A stretch of 64,000 nt of DNA from Cytobacillus suaedae (GCA_014960805.1 CP063163.1:4179001-4243000), one strand, 5' to 3'; counted from the first letter of the stretch, positions 17,606 through 26,847 are shown. Notes: generated by a model not told the origin, from the letters alone. Translations and numbers: made by a program.

Positions 17606-18640
17606 TTATTTTTGCTCCACAGAGCTTACGATACGATCAACTACTGTAAAAGCAGACAGTGGTCCACCAAACAACCACGCATCCCCACCCAATGGGTACA
17701 TACGATCAGTTGCTACAAAGTCTAAGTTTTTCCAAACAGCATTATCTTTTAATTGGTTTTCAAAAATGTTGTCGTTATCTTGTACAACGTAAAAGAAGTT
17801 TGCTTGTTCAACTGCTGGTAATGCTTCTACATTCAACTGAGAAAAACCATAGATTTCGAACTTCTCAGATGCATAGGCATTTTTCATCCCGATTTTTTCT
17901 AAAATTACAGATGCCATCGCATTAGGTGTAAACACTCGAAGAACCGGAACCTGCTGTGAACTAAACGCTTGTGTTAAAACAAATTTATTTGTTTGTAGTC
18001 CGGCTGCTTCAATCGATGCTTTCGCTTCTTCATACTTCTTGTCTAAATCAGCTAATACAGTCTTTGCCTCTGCATCTTTACCTAAAGCAGTTGCCATTGT
18101 TTTAAAAGTAGAAACCATTTCATCATATTGACTGATTGTTTCATCTGTAGGATACGGCTCAAAAAATAATGTAGGCGCAATTGTTTCTAATTCAGCTTTA
18201 ATCGCTTCATGACGAAACTTTGGAGCAATAATTAGATCCGGCTGCAATTGCGAGATTGCTTCTAAGTTCGGCTCTTGACGTGTTCCAACATCTACAACAT
18301 CACTTGATAATTCAGCATCAATTTGCACCCAAGAATTAAACCCTTCAACGTCCGCTACACCAACCGGTTGAACACCTAATGCCAACAAGTTCTCAGCATA
18401 CACCCACTCAAGCACAACAACTTTCTTCGGTGTTTCTTCAAGAGTAACCGACCCTAACACATGGTCAACAGTGACAGCTTTCGTTTCTTCCTCTTTTGAT
18501 TTTTCTTCTTTAGAAGTATCACCGCTCTTTGCAGTTTCTTCTGACTTAACTCCCTCTTTAGTATCTTCTGCTTGCTGATTGCAAGCTACTAATGTGAATG
18601 AAAATAATAATAAAAGTAATAAACCCAGTACCTTTTTCAT
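17606..18640 (-). CDS. Iron-siderophore ABC transporter substrate-binding lipoprotein
   Basis: 344 aa. ATG at 18640 was chosen (GGGGGA at 7 nt); it gives a proper lipoprotein signal MKKVLGLLLL with lipobox LVAC and Cys20. A longer in-frame start at 18697 would bury the signal. A Lys/Glu-rich linker (about 25-55) precedes the periplasmic-binding fold of the FhuD/FecB class (VVVLEWVYAENLLALG, QPDLIIAPKF). It captures ferric siderophore outside the membrane and hands it to the permease encoded 1 nt downstream. A Fur box lies about 60 bp upstream, so expression should rise under iron limitation. Confidence 0.9.
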   Translation of the reverse strand: MKKVLGLLLLLLFSFTLVACNQQAEDTKEGVKSEETAKSGDTSKEEKSKEEETKAVTVDHVLGSVTLEETPKKVVVLEWVYAENLLALGVQPVGVADVEGFNSWVQIDAELSSDVVDVGTRQEPNLEAISQLQPDLIIAPKFRHEAIKAELETIAPTLFFEPYPTDETISQYDEMVSTFKTMATALGKDAEAKTVLADLDKKYEEAKASIEAAGLQTNKFVLTQAFSSQQVPVLRVFTPNAMASVILEKIGMKNAYASEKFEIYGFSQLNVEALPAVEQANFFYVVQDNDNIFENQLKDNAVWKNLDFVATDRMYPLGGDAWLFGGPLSAFTVVDRIVSSVEQK

Positions 18641-18700
18641 ATGTAATTCCCCCATGTGATAATGATAATTAATTTCAACTAAAAGTATTATAAACATAAA

Positions 18701-18715
18701 TGAAAATCATTTTCA
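18701..18715. promoter_or_regulatory. Fur box (7-1-7 inverted repeat)
   Basis: TGAAAATCATTTTCA is a perfect 7-1-7 inverted repeat close to the Bacillus Fur consensus TGATAATNATTATCA. It lies 61 bp upstream of the binding-protein ATG. A second, weaker match TGATAATGATAATTA occurs at 18656-18670. Confidence 0.8.
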
Positions 18716-18739
18716 ATATAAATTTCAAATAAAATTAAA

Positions 18740-18791
18740 GGGGCCTGACCCCCAGTACGTTAAAGCTTTAACGCGCCGGGGGTCAGGCCCC
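18740..18791. repeat. REP-like palindrome, full copy
   Basis: GGGGCCTGACCCCC, core CGTTAAAGCTTTAACG, GGGGGTCAGGCCCC, followed by AAAAGACATATT. Confidence 0.9.
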
Positions 18792-18802
18792 AAAAGACAT
18801 AT

Positions 18803-18973
18803 TTATTTACAACATGATTCTGTATATTTTTCGGTTGTAGCGTTGGCTGTCTCAGTTGATCCACAGCAAGAAGACGCAGCCTGCACTTCTTCGTTCACTT
18901 CTTTTATCTCAATCCCACAACAATCCGCATCTTTCTTCCCTTGACCTACCATCTTTTTAATAAAGTTCATCAT
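18803..18973 (-). CDS. Small cysteine-rich protein with three CC pairs (56 aa)
   Basis: Starts MMNFIKKMVGQGKKDADCCG; Cys pairs occur as DCCG, SCCG and SCCK. A GGAG...GAAGGA site precedes the double ATG. It begins 45 bp after the end of the ArsP-like permease gene on the same strand and so is probably in one operon. Soft-metal or arsenic(III) binding would fit the cysteine pairs and context, but this is inference. Confidence 0.65.
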   Translation of the reverse strand: MMNFIKKMVGQGKKDADCCGIEIKEVNEEVQAASSCCGSTETANATTEKYTESCCK

Positions 18974-19017
18974 TTTCCTTCAGCTCCTACTATAGAATCA
19001 ATATTTTTTAATATATA

Positions 19018-19887
19018 CTACACAATATAAAAGATAAATCCTGATATTGTTGACATAACTATGACTGACCCTACGAATGTAAACACGAGTTCTTTCTTGA
19101 AGATTGATTTTAATAGAATGACTTCTGGTAAACTGGCACCGACAGAGCTGATCATCATTGCCATTACTGGACCTAGTGCCATTCCCTTCATGATAAGTAT
19201 TTGCGAAATTGGAATCATAGTAGACAATCTAATATATAGTGGAATCCCAATGATTGCTGCCACAGGTACTAACCACCAACGTTCTTCCCCAAATAAACCC
19301 GAAATGAATTCAGTTGGAACAAACCCTTGGATAATGGCTCCGATTCCAGCACCAATTAGTAAGTATGGATATACACTCTTCATTAACCCAAGTGTCTCTT
19401 TCCAGGCACCTTTAACATCAAATTTTTTCTCATTCTGCTCATTAAAGCCTGTCATCACTACATTTTTAACTGAACGCTCAAAACCAAGTGCCTCTAGTGT
19501 AAATCCGATAATTACCGAGAATACAGCTGTTACGATTGTATAAATGATAGTTACCTTCCAGCCTAAGTATACTCCCATAATTGTTAAAATCGTAGGGTCT
19601 AGTAATGGTGAGGCAAACAGGAAAACCATAATTAGTCCAAATGGTAGTTTTTTATTAAGCATGTTGACTACGACCGGGATCGTTGAGCATGAACAAAAAG
19701 GTGTAATAAAAGCAAAGATGAGTGCAAATAGTGCTCCAACTAATTTGTTTTTGCCAACTAAGACTCTTTCAATTTTCTTATAAGGTATAAGCCCTTGCAC
19801 CAGGCTGATTAAAAATGAAATTCCAATAAATAAGATGGTTAATTCTAAAGCAATTCCTATGAAGCTTTTGACAGTTTCCATTATCAT
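19018..19887 (-). CDS. Permease of the ArsP/UPF0718 (YraQ) family
   Basis: 289 aa with about 8 membrane segments in two halves. The family signature FITPFCSCSTIPV lies near residue 60, followed by FLFASPLLDPT; a related motif (PVAAIIGIPLYIR, SVGASLPEVILLK) appears in the second half. ArsP members export trivalent organoarsenicals, but other members (Bacillus YcgR type) have unknown substrates. GGAGAA precedes the ATG at 8 nt. Flanking small genes encode CC-containing proteins, and two ArsR-type boxes lie upstream, which favours an arsenic or metalloid role. Confidence 0.75.
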   Translation of the reverse strand: MIMETVKSFIGIALELTILFIGISFLISLVQGLIPYKKIERVLVGKNKLVGALFALIFAFITPFCSCSTIPVVVNMLNKKLPFGLIMVFLFASPLLDPTILTIMGVYLGWKVTIIYTIVTAVFSVIIGFTLEALGFERSVKNVVMTGFNEQNEKKFDVKGAWKETLGLMKSVYPYLLIGAGIGAIIQGFVPTEFISGLFGEERWWLVPVAAIIGIPLYIRLSTMIPISQILIMKGMALGPVMAMMISSVGASLPEVILLKSIFKKELVFTFVGSVIVMSTISGFIFYIV

Positions 19888-19904
19888 GGTTCATTCTCCA
19901 TTCA

Positions 19905-20093
19905 CTATTTAGTTGCTCCACAACAGCTATGTTCTAGATTTACGCTTTCTTCCTTTTTACCTAAAAACAAACTACTAAACACAAAGGACATCTTTGGTCT
20001 GCTGTTAAAAGTCCTTAATGTAGCAGACTCATTAAGTAACTCATTTCTTCTTGAATCCACCATGTGTGATAACAAATTTGGATGATTATACAT
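19905..20093 (-). CDS. Small protein ending in a CCG motif, first gene of the permease operon
   Basis: 62 aa; begins MYNHPNLLSHMVDSRRNELL and ends SCCGATK. AAAGGAGAG lies about 11 nt before the ATG. The stop codon is 17 bp before the permease ATG. No domain is recognised; the amphipathic N-terminus and the C-terminal Cys pair resemble nothing I can name. Position between the ArsR-type boxes and the permease supports a real, co-regulated gene. Confidence 0.6.
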   Translation of the reverse strand: MYNHPNLLSHMVDSRRNELLNESATLRTFNSRPKMSFVFSSLFLGKKEESVNLEHSCCGATK

Positions 20094-20190
20094 AATCTAC
20101 TCTCTCTCCTTTAAAACAATTTTTTTTGATTTACCACTTAAAAAAATTTACTTATTAACCCATTAAGGTTCATTGCATGATTTTTGTCTT

Positions 20191-20212
20191 TTAATCAATT
20201 AATTTTGATTAA
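20191..20212. promoter_or_regulatory. ArsR/SmtB-type operator, ATCAA-N6-TTGAT, copy 1
   Basis: TTAATCAA-TTAATT-TTGATTAA is a perfect 8-6-8 inverted repeat about 100 bp upstream of the first gene of the permease operon. ATCAA-N6-TTGAT is a described ArsR-family operator pattern. Confidence 0.65.
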
Positions 20213-20253
20213 CTAACGCTATTATATTACCAATATTTTCATTATGCAATACC

Positions 20254-20275
20254 TTAATCAAAAAAAATTGATTTT
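20254..20275. promoter_or_regulatory. ArsR/SmtB-type operator, ATCAA-N6-TTGAT, copy 2
   Basis: TTAATCAA-AAAAAA-TTGATT carries the same ATCAA-N6-TTGAT core, 63 bp (about six helical turns) from copy 1. Confidence 0.6.
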
Positions 20276-20289
20276 TATTTTTGACAAAG

Positions 20290-20341
20290 GGGGCCTGACC
20301 CCCGGTGCGTTAATGCGTTACTGCACTGGGGGTCAGGCCCC
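20290..20341. repeat. REP-like palindrome, full copy
   Basis: GGGGCCTGACCCCC, core GCGTTAATGCGTTACTGC, GGGGGTCAGGCCCC, followed by GGTAGACATAT. Confidence 0.9.
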
Positions 20342-20422
20342 GGTAGACATATATTGTCGAGTTAGATCGAATGTTTTATAATTGGGATAGGATGGTAGTC
20401 TGGAAAGAGAGGGGATGTGGGC

Positions 20423-21256
20423 ATGGTTAGTAAGTTTGTGCTGGTTGCCTTTTCATTGGGGTTTAGTTTTTTAATGTTCACCCTTTCTATTTTTTATCCT
20501 AATCCGTTAAAAGAGGTTTCGGATTATAAGGTTTATTATGGTGCTGTAAATGATGAGATTATTGAAGAGTTGGGCTCACTTGATTTGGCTATTATTGAGC
20601 CTCACCAGTTTACTCAAGAACAAGCAGATCGAATTAATCGTACGAAAGCAATAACACTTGGCTATATAAGTATTATGGAGCTTGAGATGTGGAATAAAGA
20701 GTTTGTGGCTAAGGTTAACGAGTCTGATTACTATTATGTAAATAATGAAAAGGTGCTTGTACCTGCTTGGAACACATATATTATGGACATTTCAAACCCG
20801 CATTACCGTCAGATTATTATGGAAGAAATTGAAGAAGAGATCATCGCGAAAGGCTTCCAAGGGATTTTCCTTGATACTGTGGGAGATATTGATGATTATT
20901 TTAAAGATAAACCAAAGGATCAAGAAGTTTTAAGAAAAGGCTATGTAACTTTATTAAAAGAAATTAAGAGAAAGTACCCGAAATTGATTTTAGCCCAAAA
21001 TTGGGGATTTGATACATATAAAACTTCTTCCTTCCCTTATATAGACGGGATATTTTGGGAAGATTTCAATGCAACCAAATTAAAGACGAGCAAATGGAGT
21101 CAAAATTGGATTTCTTATTTTAAAGAAAAAGAAAGTAAAGGAAATCTAGCAGTTTTTACAATTGCTCCTGATGAAGCTGGGAAGAAATATAGTGAAGAGC
21201 TTGGCTTTAGCTCATATATTAATGAAAACGATGTCTATAACAATTGGACAAAATAA
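20423..21256 (+). CDS. Extracytoplasmic polygalactosaminidase-like hydrolase (PelA hydrolase-type, GH114/GH166-like)
   Basis: 277 aa. A single N-terminal hydrophobic anchor or signal (about 5-28) is followed by a TIM-barrel of the endo-alpha-1,4-polygalactosaminidase family. Marks seen are LAIIEPHQF, LGYISIMELE, PAWNTYIMDISNPHYR, the GIFLDTVGDID strand with a likely catalytic Asp, and IFWEDF with a likely Glu. ATG 20423 was chosen (GAGGGG at 8 nt); the GTG at 20417 is too close to this site. The gene converges on pelG. The family cleaves GalNAc/galactosamine polymers, so it probably trims Pel, supplying the hydrolase activity that P. aeruginosa PelA carries fused to its deacetylase. Confidence 0.78.
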   Translation: MVSKFVLVAFSLGFSFLMFTLSIFYPNPLKEVSDYKVYYGAVNDEIIEELGSLDLAIIEPHQFTQEQADRINRTKAITLGYISIMELEMWNKEFVAKVNESDYYYVNNEKVLVPAWNTYIMDISNPHYRQIIMEEIEEEIIAKGFQGIFLDTVGDIDDYFKDKPKDQEVLRKGYVTLLKEIKRKYPKLILAQNWGFDTYKTSSFPYIDGIFWEDFNATKLKTSKWSQNWISYFKEKESKGNLAVFTIAPDEAGKKYSEELGFSSYINENDVYNNWTK

Positions 21257-21292
21257 AGCATGTTACATTCATCCTAGTAACATGCTTTTTCA
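21255..21292. terminator. Bidirectional terminator between the hydrolase gene and pelG
   Basis: AAAGCATGTTAC / GTAACATGCTTT stem, followed by TTTCATTTATT on the plus strand and by ATTTTG on the minus strand. Confidence 0.8.
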
Positions 21293-22726
21293 TTTATTCT
21301 TATCTCGAAACTTTTCCAAAAATTGATCGGTTCGCAAAACCTTCTCCTTAAAGACCAGGGGTTGTGCACAGAATGTATAATAGTCAAGATTGTTTAAATA
21401 AGACGCAAATCGAGAAATGACAATCAGAAGACTTAATGCCGATGCAAAAAAGATTGAGAATCCATAATGGTCCAGGTATAAGGCCACAATTGTAAAAATG
21501 GTACTTGTCATGCCGAAAAATAACGTTGTTCCAAATGCCCCTTTTTGGTCATCAAAATACAGTAGGAGAAGGACAATTGTATACATTAATACAAAGAATA
21601 AATTCCCAATCGTAACAATTATAAAAATATGAATTTGCTCCAATGTTAACCCCAGTAAAGGTAACAGTTCAATTCCTGCTGCAATACTGCAAATCATTAC
21701 GATTAATTGAATTTCTGTGATAAATGCTAACTCGATTCTTATGATAGAATACAAGTCTTGTTTCGCGTTTAGGATATCCTTTAAAGGTGACGATTGTAAA
21801 ATTCGCTCATAATACGCTTTGTATTTTTCATAAAAGGATGTTTCAACTGACACCATAAAAATAACAAGGGCTGGCAGAATGGTTAAGTAGGCAAAGAATA
21901 CGGGAACATCATAATAAGGTGCTACTAAGAATGTCTCCTGAATGATGACTTGCAACTCGCCCTGCCAGACTACAATATTATGACCGTACAATCCAAAGGT
22001 ATAGAACATTCCCCCTAAAAAAAGAAGAGGGTATTTTTCAAGATAGCTTAAAAACTGAAAATAATCTTGATCATTCACGGAAAAAAACTCTCTAATGTGG
22101 CTCATGAATCGTAAGATAATCGTTAAAAATCCTAGATTAAAACATAGGAGTAGTGCAAATGCATTGTTCCACTCAAAAAGATAGATACATGCTAAAACGG
22201 AAAGGATAGAAACTGATGTCCCTACCATAAAGCTTTTTACTATTTTCAAATAATCCTTTAAAGCTGAGACATACATACACTGTAACCAAATAATAATGAG
22301 CTCAGTAAAAAGCAAGTAAGATGCCAGTTTAAATGAAATTGGAAGAGGAGAGTCCTTATAAAAAATCCAGGAACTAACTCCACCAATCATGATACAGATG
22401 GCAACTGAACCATATAGTGATGAAAGGACCTCATCTTCTTTTTTTAAGAAGGTCTTGTCCGCCACAAACCGAGAGAGAATTAAATTAAATCCCCCTGTAA
22501 GGATTTGTGAAAAGATGAAGGCATATTGAACAGCTGCAGTGAATAATTGCCTTTCTGCGTATGACGTCCCTGCCGCTTCTAAGAGATTTTGGGCAACAGT
22601 GATTAACAAAATACATAAAGCCATGGGTCCAATTGTTACGACTGCTGAGTAACTATAGGCTCGTATTGTATTAAATAGTCCATTCTCATTAAATAGTTTT
22701 TTCAACTGAAAGCCTATACCTGCCAT
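21290..22726 (-). CDS. pelG: PelG, exopolysaccharide flippase-like membrane protein
   Basis: 478 aa with about 12 membrane helices, a MATE/Wzx-type transporter. The start MAGIGFQLKKLF matches the PelG family N-terminus. PelG is thought to move the nascent Pel chain across the membrane together with the PelF glycosyltransferase, PelD and PelE. The gene overlaps the end of pelF by 13 nt, so translation is probably coupled. It is the last gene of the operon. Confidence 0.9.
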   Translation of the reverse strand: MAGIGFQLKKLFNENGLFNTIRAYSYSAVVTIGPMALCILLITVAQNLLEAAGTSYAERQLFTAAVQYAFIFSQILTGGFNLILSRFVADKTFLKKEDEVLSSLYGSVAICIMIGGVSSWIFYKDSPLPISFKLASYLLFTELIIIWLQCMYVSALKDYLKIVKSFMVGTSVSILSVLACIYLFEWNNAFALLLCFNLGFLTIILRFMSHIREFFSVNDQDYFQFLSYLEKYPLLFLGGMFYTFGLYGHNIVVWQGELQVIIQETFLVAPYYDVPVFFAYLTILPALVIFMVSVETSFYEKYKAYYERILQSSPLKDILNAKQDLYSIIRIELAFITEIQLIVMICSIAAGIELLPLLGLTLEQIHIFIIVTIGNLFFVLMYTIVLLLLYFDDQKGAFGTTLFFGMTSTIFTIVALYLDHYGFSIFFASALSLLIVISRFASYLNNLDYYTFCAQPLVFKEKVLRTDQFLEKFRDKNK

Positions 22727-24135
22727 GACAATTCCACCAATTCATTATAGAGGGATTTATAACTATTAATAAATGCCTCTTTCGTATACAATGAAGAAGC
22801 TCTTTCCCTTCCATTTAACCCCATGTTTTTTCTTAATTGTTCACTTTTACAAAGCTTTATAATGGCTTGTGCCATCTGAGTATAATGCATAATCGGGACT
22901 ACAATTCCTGCCTGTCCATACTCATCATTATTTCCATAGAGTAATTCCTTACAACTGCCAACATCAGTAGTCACGTACGGTTTTCCTGCTGCCATTCCTT
23001 CAAGTACGGCTAATGGCTGCCCTTCACTAATACTTGATAAAACGAGTAGGTCCATCCGCACCATATATTCGTTCACATCCACTTCACCTGTAAAAATGAC
23101 ATCCTGAAGCTCGATATTATTCATAAGAAACATGCATTCCTCAAGGTACTCCTCATTTTCATCGGAAGGCCCCATAATATATAACACTGCCTTAGGAATT
23201 TCCCGCTTAACTAAGGCAAAGCTGTGAAGTAATGTTTTGATGTCTTTAATTGGTACAATACGAACAATAGCACCAATATTAATAACATCAGGATCAATTC
23301 TTCCATCCGTTCGATTCTGACTTTGTTGAACAACTCCATTAGGAATGATTTTTATCTTTTCCTCTGGGCAGCCAATGTCGATTTGAACCTCTTTGTTTTT
23401 TTGAAAAAGAGTAACGACTTGGTCTGTAAAATGATATGCACAGTTAGACATATTGTAAAAATATTGTATCCACAATTCTTTGAAATGCCCTTTTACCCAG
23501 TCCGCCTTGATAATCTCTTCCTCGCGTTCACGTGTATAAATTCCATGCTCAGTTACTATGTATGGTTTTTTATACCGATATTTTGCCAGGCTTCCAATTA
23601 CCCCTGCGTACCCAGTTGATACACTATGATATAAATCGGCTTTCGGAACTGGATGAACAATACTTAAAAATAAAGGAAGCACCATAGATCGTAAAGTCCA
23701 GTACATATCTGTAAAAGGAAGGTGGGCATACTTGTCTAAACAAACCTCTTGGATAATATCGTAAAAATCTTTACTCGTTAGAAAGTTGCTTACCGAATCC
23801 AATTTTTTACTTGAAAAGAGGTTGAATAGCACTTGCCAATCTGATGATGAACTATCTAATAACGATCGAAGGGCTACCTTTTCAATATCTGTTAACTTGT
23901 ATCTTTTTCCCCATCTCGGTTCATCTGTTAAATATGAATCTAGGAAAATCTCTTCTACACCTAGAACATTTTCAGGTAATTTGTATTTGAAGTTACCTCT
24001 AAGTTTTTCCTCAGCTCCTATTGCGTAAATAATAAACTGATGTTCTGGCATGCTTTGAATAAGTGATTGAATCCAGCTTGATACTCCACCTGTAATATAA
24101 GGATAAGAACCTTCAGCAATGATACAAATTTTCAT
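22714..24135 (-). CDS. pelF: PelF, UDP-sugar-dependent glycosyltransferase (GT4)
   Basis: 473 aa, cytosolic GT-B fold. ATG 24135 gives the characteristic MKICIIAEGSYPYITGGVSS start. The donor-site features are present: IGAIVRIVPIKDIKTL at the start of the C-terminal domain and SISEGQPLAVLEGMAAGKP containing the E-x7-E motif. PelF polymerises the Pel backbone from UDP-GalNAc-type donors. The stop codon of the deacetylase gene is 1 nt upstream of the ATG, and a GGTGAATAGG-like site lies within that gene. Confidence 0.93.
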   Translation of the reverse strand: MKICIIAEGSYPYITGGVSSWIQSLIQSMPEHQFIIYAIGAEEKLRGNFKYKLPENVLGVEEIFLDSYLTDEPRWGKRYKLTDIEKVALRSLLDSSSSDWQVLFNLFSSKKLDSVSNFLTSKDFYDIIQEVCLDKYAHLPFTDMYWTLRSMVLPLFLSIVHPVPKADLYHSVSTGYAGVIGSLAKYRYKKPYIVTEHGIYTREREEEIIKADWVKGHFKELWIQYFYNMSNCAYHFTDQVVTLFQKNKEVQIDIGCPEEKIKIIPNGVVQQSQNRTDGRIDPDVINIGAIVRIVPIKDIKTLLHSFALVKREIPKAVLYIMGPSDENEEYLEECMFLMNNIELQDVIFTGEVDVNEYMVRMDLLVLSSISEGQPLAVLEGMAAGKPYVTTDVGSCKELLYGNNDEYGQAGIVVPIMHYTQMAQAIIKLCKSEQLRKNMGLNGRERASSLYTKEAFINSYKSLYNELVELSWQV

Positions 24136-24136
24136 C

Positions 24137-25957
24137 CTATTCACCAAGTCCTATTTTAATAATTTCTTTTTTTGCAGTAACAAGGTAAACTCCGTTATCA
24201 ATCTTATCAACGGTACACTCTTTCGTATCCGTCACTTTCTTGTCAGTGCGAAGAATAAAGTAAACGATTCCTGGAAATTCATCAATATACACATTGATCT
24301 GATCTTCTTTTTTCTCCATATAAATCTCAGTATTTAACATATGTTTAAGCCAGTTACCTGCTTCTGTTGCTGTTCGGCTCTTAAGCCAAGGATATTCTGT
24401 GTTTATCGAATGTAGCATACCATCATATTCTTTGGATAGCTCCTCCCAGCTCATGAAGTATGCACGCTCTTTATCTAGAATGTCATCTGGATGGATAAAA
24501 TGAGAGAATACACCAATGGATGTAAGGGCGTTAGCAATCGTCCATTTATTCATATCAGTATACTTATAACCGGATGTTAGCCTTGGAAGATGAATGAATG
24601 TCTCATCTAATGTGTATTCCTGTACAAAAGACCTACCTGCTTCTCCAGCTAAGTATAAAGAAGAAATAACCTTTATCGAAGGAATGGTTTCTTGAAGAGC
24701 AGCAAGACCAGTTTCATCTATTATATTGGAAGGTGGTACATAGGATTGCATGGTAACTGCCGGGTATACATCTTGGACAAACTTCGAGACCTGTTTCAGT
24801 GCTTCAACCATATCTTCTTTATTTCCCCAGGCATTATAACCAAGGTCTGCCACCTTATCTACATCAGTTATTAGTGATTGATGATTATAACCATGAATCC
24901 CAAGTTCTCCATTCATCTTCAATAACTCTCGTCCATATTTGATCATATTATATTGTTCACGATTATTTGTTTCAAAAGGACCTTGAACTCTATCATTATA
25001 TGTTTGTATTAAATAACCACTATATTTGAGATCGTACTTTGCTGCACCTTTTTGAATAGAGGGCCACCATATGTTTCGATAGAAATCCTCTATATCTAGG
25101 CCATACTCTTCAAAGATATCTTTATTGACACCTTTCGGAAACGGTGCAGGAAAATCATCAATGTACGCAAGCTTCATATTAAAAATAGGATAAATCATAT
25201 CCTCCTTCATCAAGCTGATAGCACCAGTTAATAGCCCCCGATTGTTTTTAGATAGTAACATTGTTCCATTGAATACGACAAATCTACCTTTTCCAAATGA
25301 GACGTCCCATAATAGGGGTATATGATTGACCGATTTCATATGAATTTTAGTCTCTGGTTTGAGCTTCACTGTAAGAGAGGAATTCTCGAGAAAATCAGAT
25401 TCCATGACCAATCCTTTATTTTTTATTAGAAGGTTTGACAAAAACTCAATACCATGTGCAGTTCCAAACACGCCAGGCTCAGCAATTCCAATTTTTCCAT
25501 ATAAGTCAGTTAAGTCCGTGCTTAGTCCAGGCCTTAATGCAAAGAACACACTTCCTCCATCATTTACATACTCTTCAATTTTCCAAAAATCCTCAAATAG
25601 GCTTACATCCTCAAAGGTAATAATGATTCCAGAATAGCTTGTAAGAGATTCTGGTAATCCTGAAGCCTGTATTTCTTCTACTTCTTTCTGCATATATGCT
25701 AAGGTTTGAGAAATATTGGCTGATAATTGTACACTTATCTCACTATCTGGATTTTTTAGTAGTAAGAATGTTTCCTGATCCAACGTCGACGTCAGACTTT
25801 CAGGTAGACTAATTGGTTCAAACGTTTCCGCTTGTTCAGCAAATGGATTAAATTGAAGAACAGTGTTTGACCTTGCCACTTCAATCATCATTCCAACAAT
25901 AAAAACCACGAGGAGGATAATGTACATTGTTCTCTTTATTTTAAAGGTTTCAATCAT
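24137..25957 (-). CDS. pelA: PelA deacetylase (Gram-positive PelA-DA), membrane-anchored
   Basis: 606 aa from ATG 25957 (GGGGGA at 7 nt). A single N-terminal membrane segment (about 10-30) precedes a region of about 220 residues resembling the flavodoxin-like part of PelA (IIITFEDVSLFEDFW). The polysaccharide deacetylase domain follows with AYIDDFPAPFP as first motif and GIHGYNHQSL as the H-x3-H zinc motif. It should remove N-acetyl groups from Pel outside the membrane. The PelA hydrolase domain is absent here; a hydrolase gene lies convergently at 20423-21256. The gene starts 2 nt after the pelE stop. Confidence 0.88.
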   Translation of the reverse strand: MIETFKIKRTMYIILLVVFIVGMMIEVARSNTVLQFNPFAEQAETFEPISLPESLTSTLDQETFLLLKNPDSEISVQLSANISQTLAYMQKEVEEIQASGLPESLTSYSGIIITFEDVSLFEDFWKIEEYVNDGGSVFFALRPGLSTDLTDLYGKIGIAEPGVFGTAHGIEFLSNLLIKNKGLVMESDFLENSSLTVKLKPETKIHMKSVNHIPLLWDVSFGKGRFVVFNGTMLLSKNNRGLLTGAISLMKEDMIYPIFNMKLAYIDDFPAPFPKGVNKDIFEEYGLDIEDFYRNIWWPSIQKGAAKYDLKYSGYLIQTYNDRVQGPFETNNREQYNMIKYGRELLKMNGELGIHGYNHQSLITDVDKVADLGYNAWGNKEDMVEALKQVSKFVQDVYPAVTMQSYVPPSNIIDETGLAALQETIPSIKVISSLYLAGEAGRSFVQEYTLDETFIHLPRLTSGYKYTDMNKWTIANALTSIGVFSHFIHPDDILDKERAYFMSWEELSKEYDGMLHSINTEYPWLKSRTATEAGNWLKHMLNTEIYMEKKEDQINVYIDEFPGIVYFILRTDKKVTDTKECTVDKIDNGVYLVTAKKEIIKIGLGE

Positions 25958-25959
25958 GT

Positions 25960-26847
25960 TCATTCCCCCTGTAGCCAAAATCGAAGACTACTTAAACCGG
26001 ATGGAGATAGTTTCACAGAAGAATTTCGAAGTCTATCTATCGACTTTTGTAATCCCTCTGCATTTTTTAATGTAAAGTTGATTTGCATATCCAAAAAGTA
26101 GGCATCCTCACATACAGGATGAAGCTGTATAAATAGATTACAGAAGGAGTGTGCCTTTTCGTATTCTTTTAACCGAAGATCGGATGCAATTTTCTCTATA
26201 AAATACCCTTCTATATGTGGGTCTAGCTCTATCATTTTTTCTAGTAAATTAGAGTAGGAATACGTATATTTCTTAAGGGTCTTATCATCTAGGAACCCTG
26301 ATTGAATATATTGTTTAATAACTTCACTATATGAAGTTAAAACTGACAAATCAGCAGGATGTTCAGCCACCTGCACCTCTAATGACTGCATCGCATTAAG
26401 TAGCTTTCTCTTTATTTCCATAATGGCTGAAGCCGCATAATGTGATGTTTCAGTATCCTCATTTTCTAATGCAAGTTGAAGAGCATCCATGTTTTGAAAG
26501 GACTCTTCTTTGAATAGGTCAAGAAGCATCATTCTTTTTACTTTCTTTTCGTTTAATAAGAGAGCATCCTCAATTGGAATAATATTAATCTCTTTGTCTA
26601 CGTCTTCTTTGAAAATGGTGACCTCTGTTTTAGTGGCCTGTTGTAACATATTCAAAGGTATTGTGGTATTTAGTTTTGTTGATTGCTTTTTACTTTTTGA
26701 ATCCATTAGATGAATGAGAATAAAACCTACTAATGGAAAAAACAACAGGATTAATAGCTTCACAAGCCACTTTTTCTTACAACGATAGAGAAAAATATAA
26801 CAATATAACAAGCAACAAATTAGATAAAGAAGAATGATATCATTCAT
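25960..26847 (-). CDS. pelE: PelE, membrane-anchored helical-repeat protein
   Basis: 295 aa. Two short N-terminal membrane helices with many Cys and Leu (LLYLICCLLYCYIFLYRC and a second from about 30) are followed by an all-helical TPR-like cytosolic region ending near IQLHPVCEDAYFLDMQ. This matches PelE, a partner of PelD and PelF in the synthase complex. ATGs at 26853 and 26847 are both possible; AAGGGAAA is spaced better for 26847. The start overlaps the pelD stop region by 8 nt. The assignment rests largely on operon position plus architecture. Confidence 0.8.
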   Translation of the reverse strand: MNDIILLYLICCLLYCYIFLYRCKKKWLVKLLILLFFPLVGFILIHLMDSKSKKQSTKLNTTIPLNMLQQATKTEVTIFKEDVDKEINIIPIEDALLLNEKKVKRMMLLDLFKEESFQNMDALQLALENEDTETSHYAASAIMEIKRKLLNAMQSLEVQVAEHPADLSVLTSYSEVIKQYIQSGFLDDKTLKKYTYSYSNLLEKMIELDPHIEGYFIEKIASDLRLKEYEKAHSFCNLFIQLHPVCEDAYFLDMQINFTLKNAEGLQKSIDRLRNSSVKLSPSGLSSLRFWLQGE

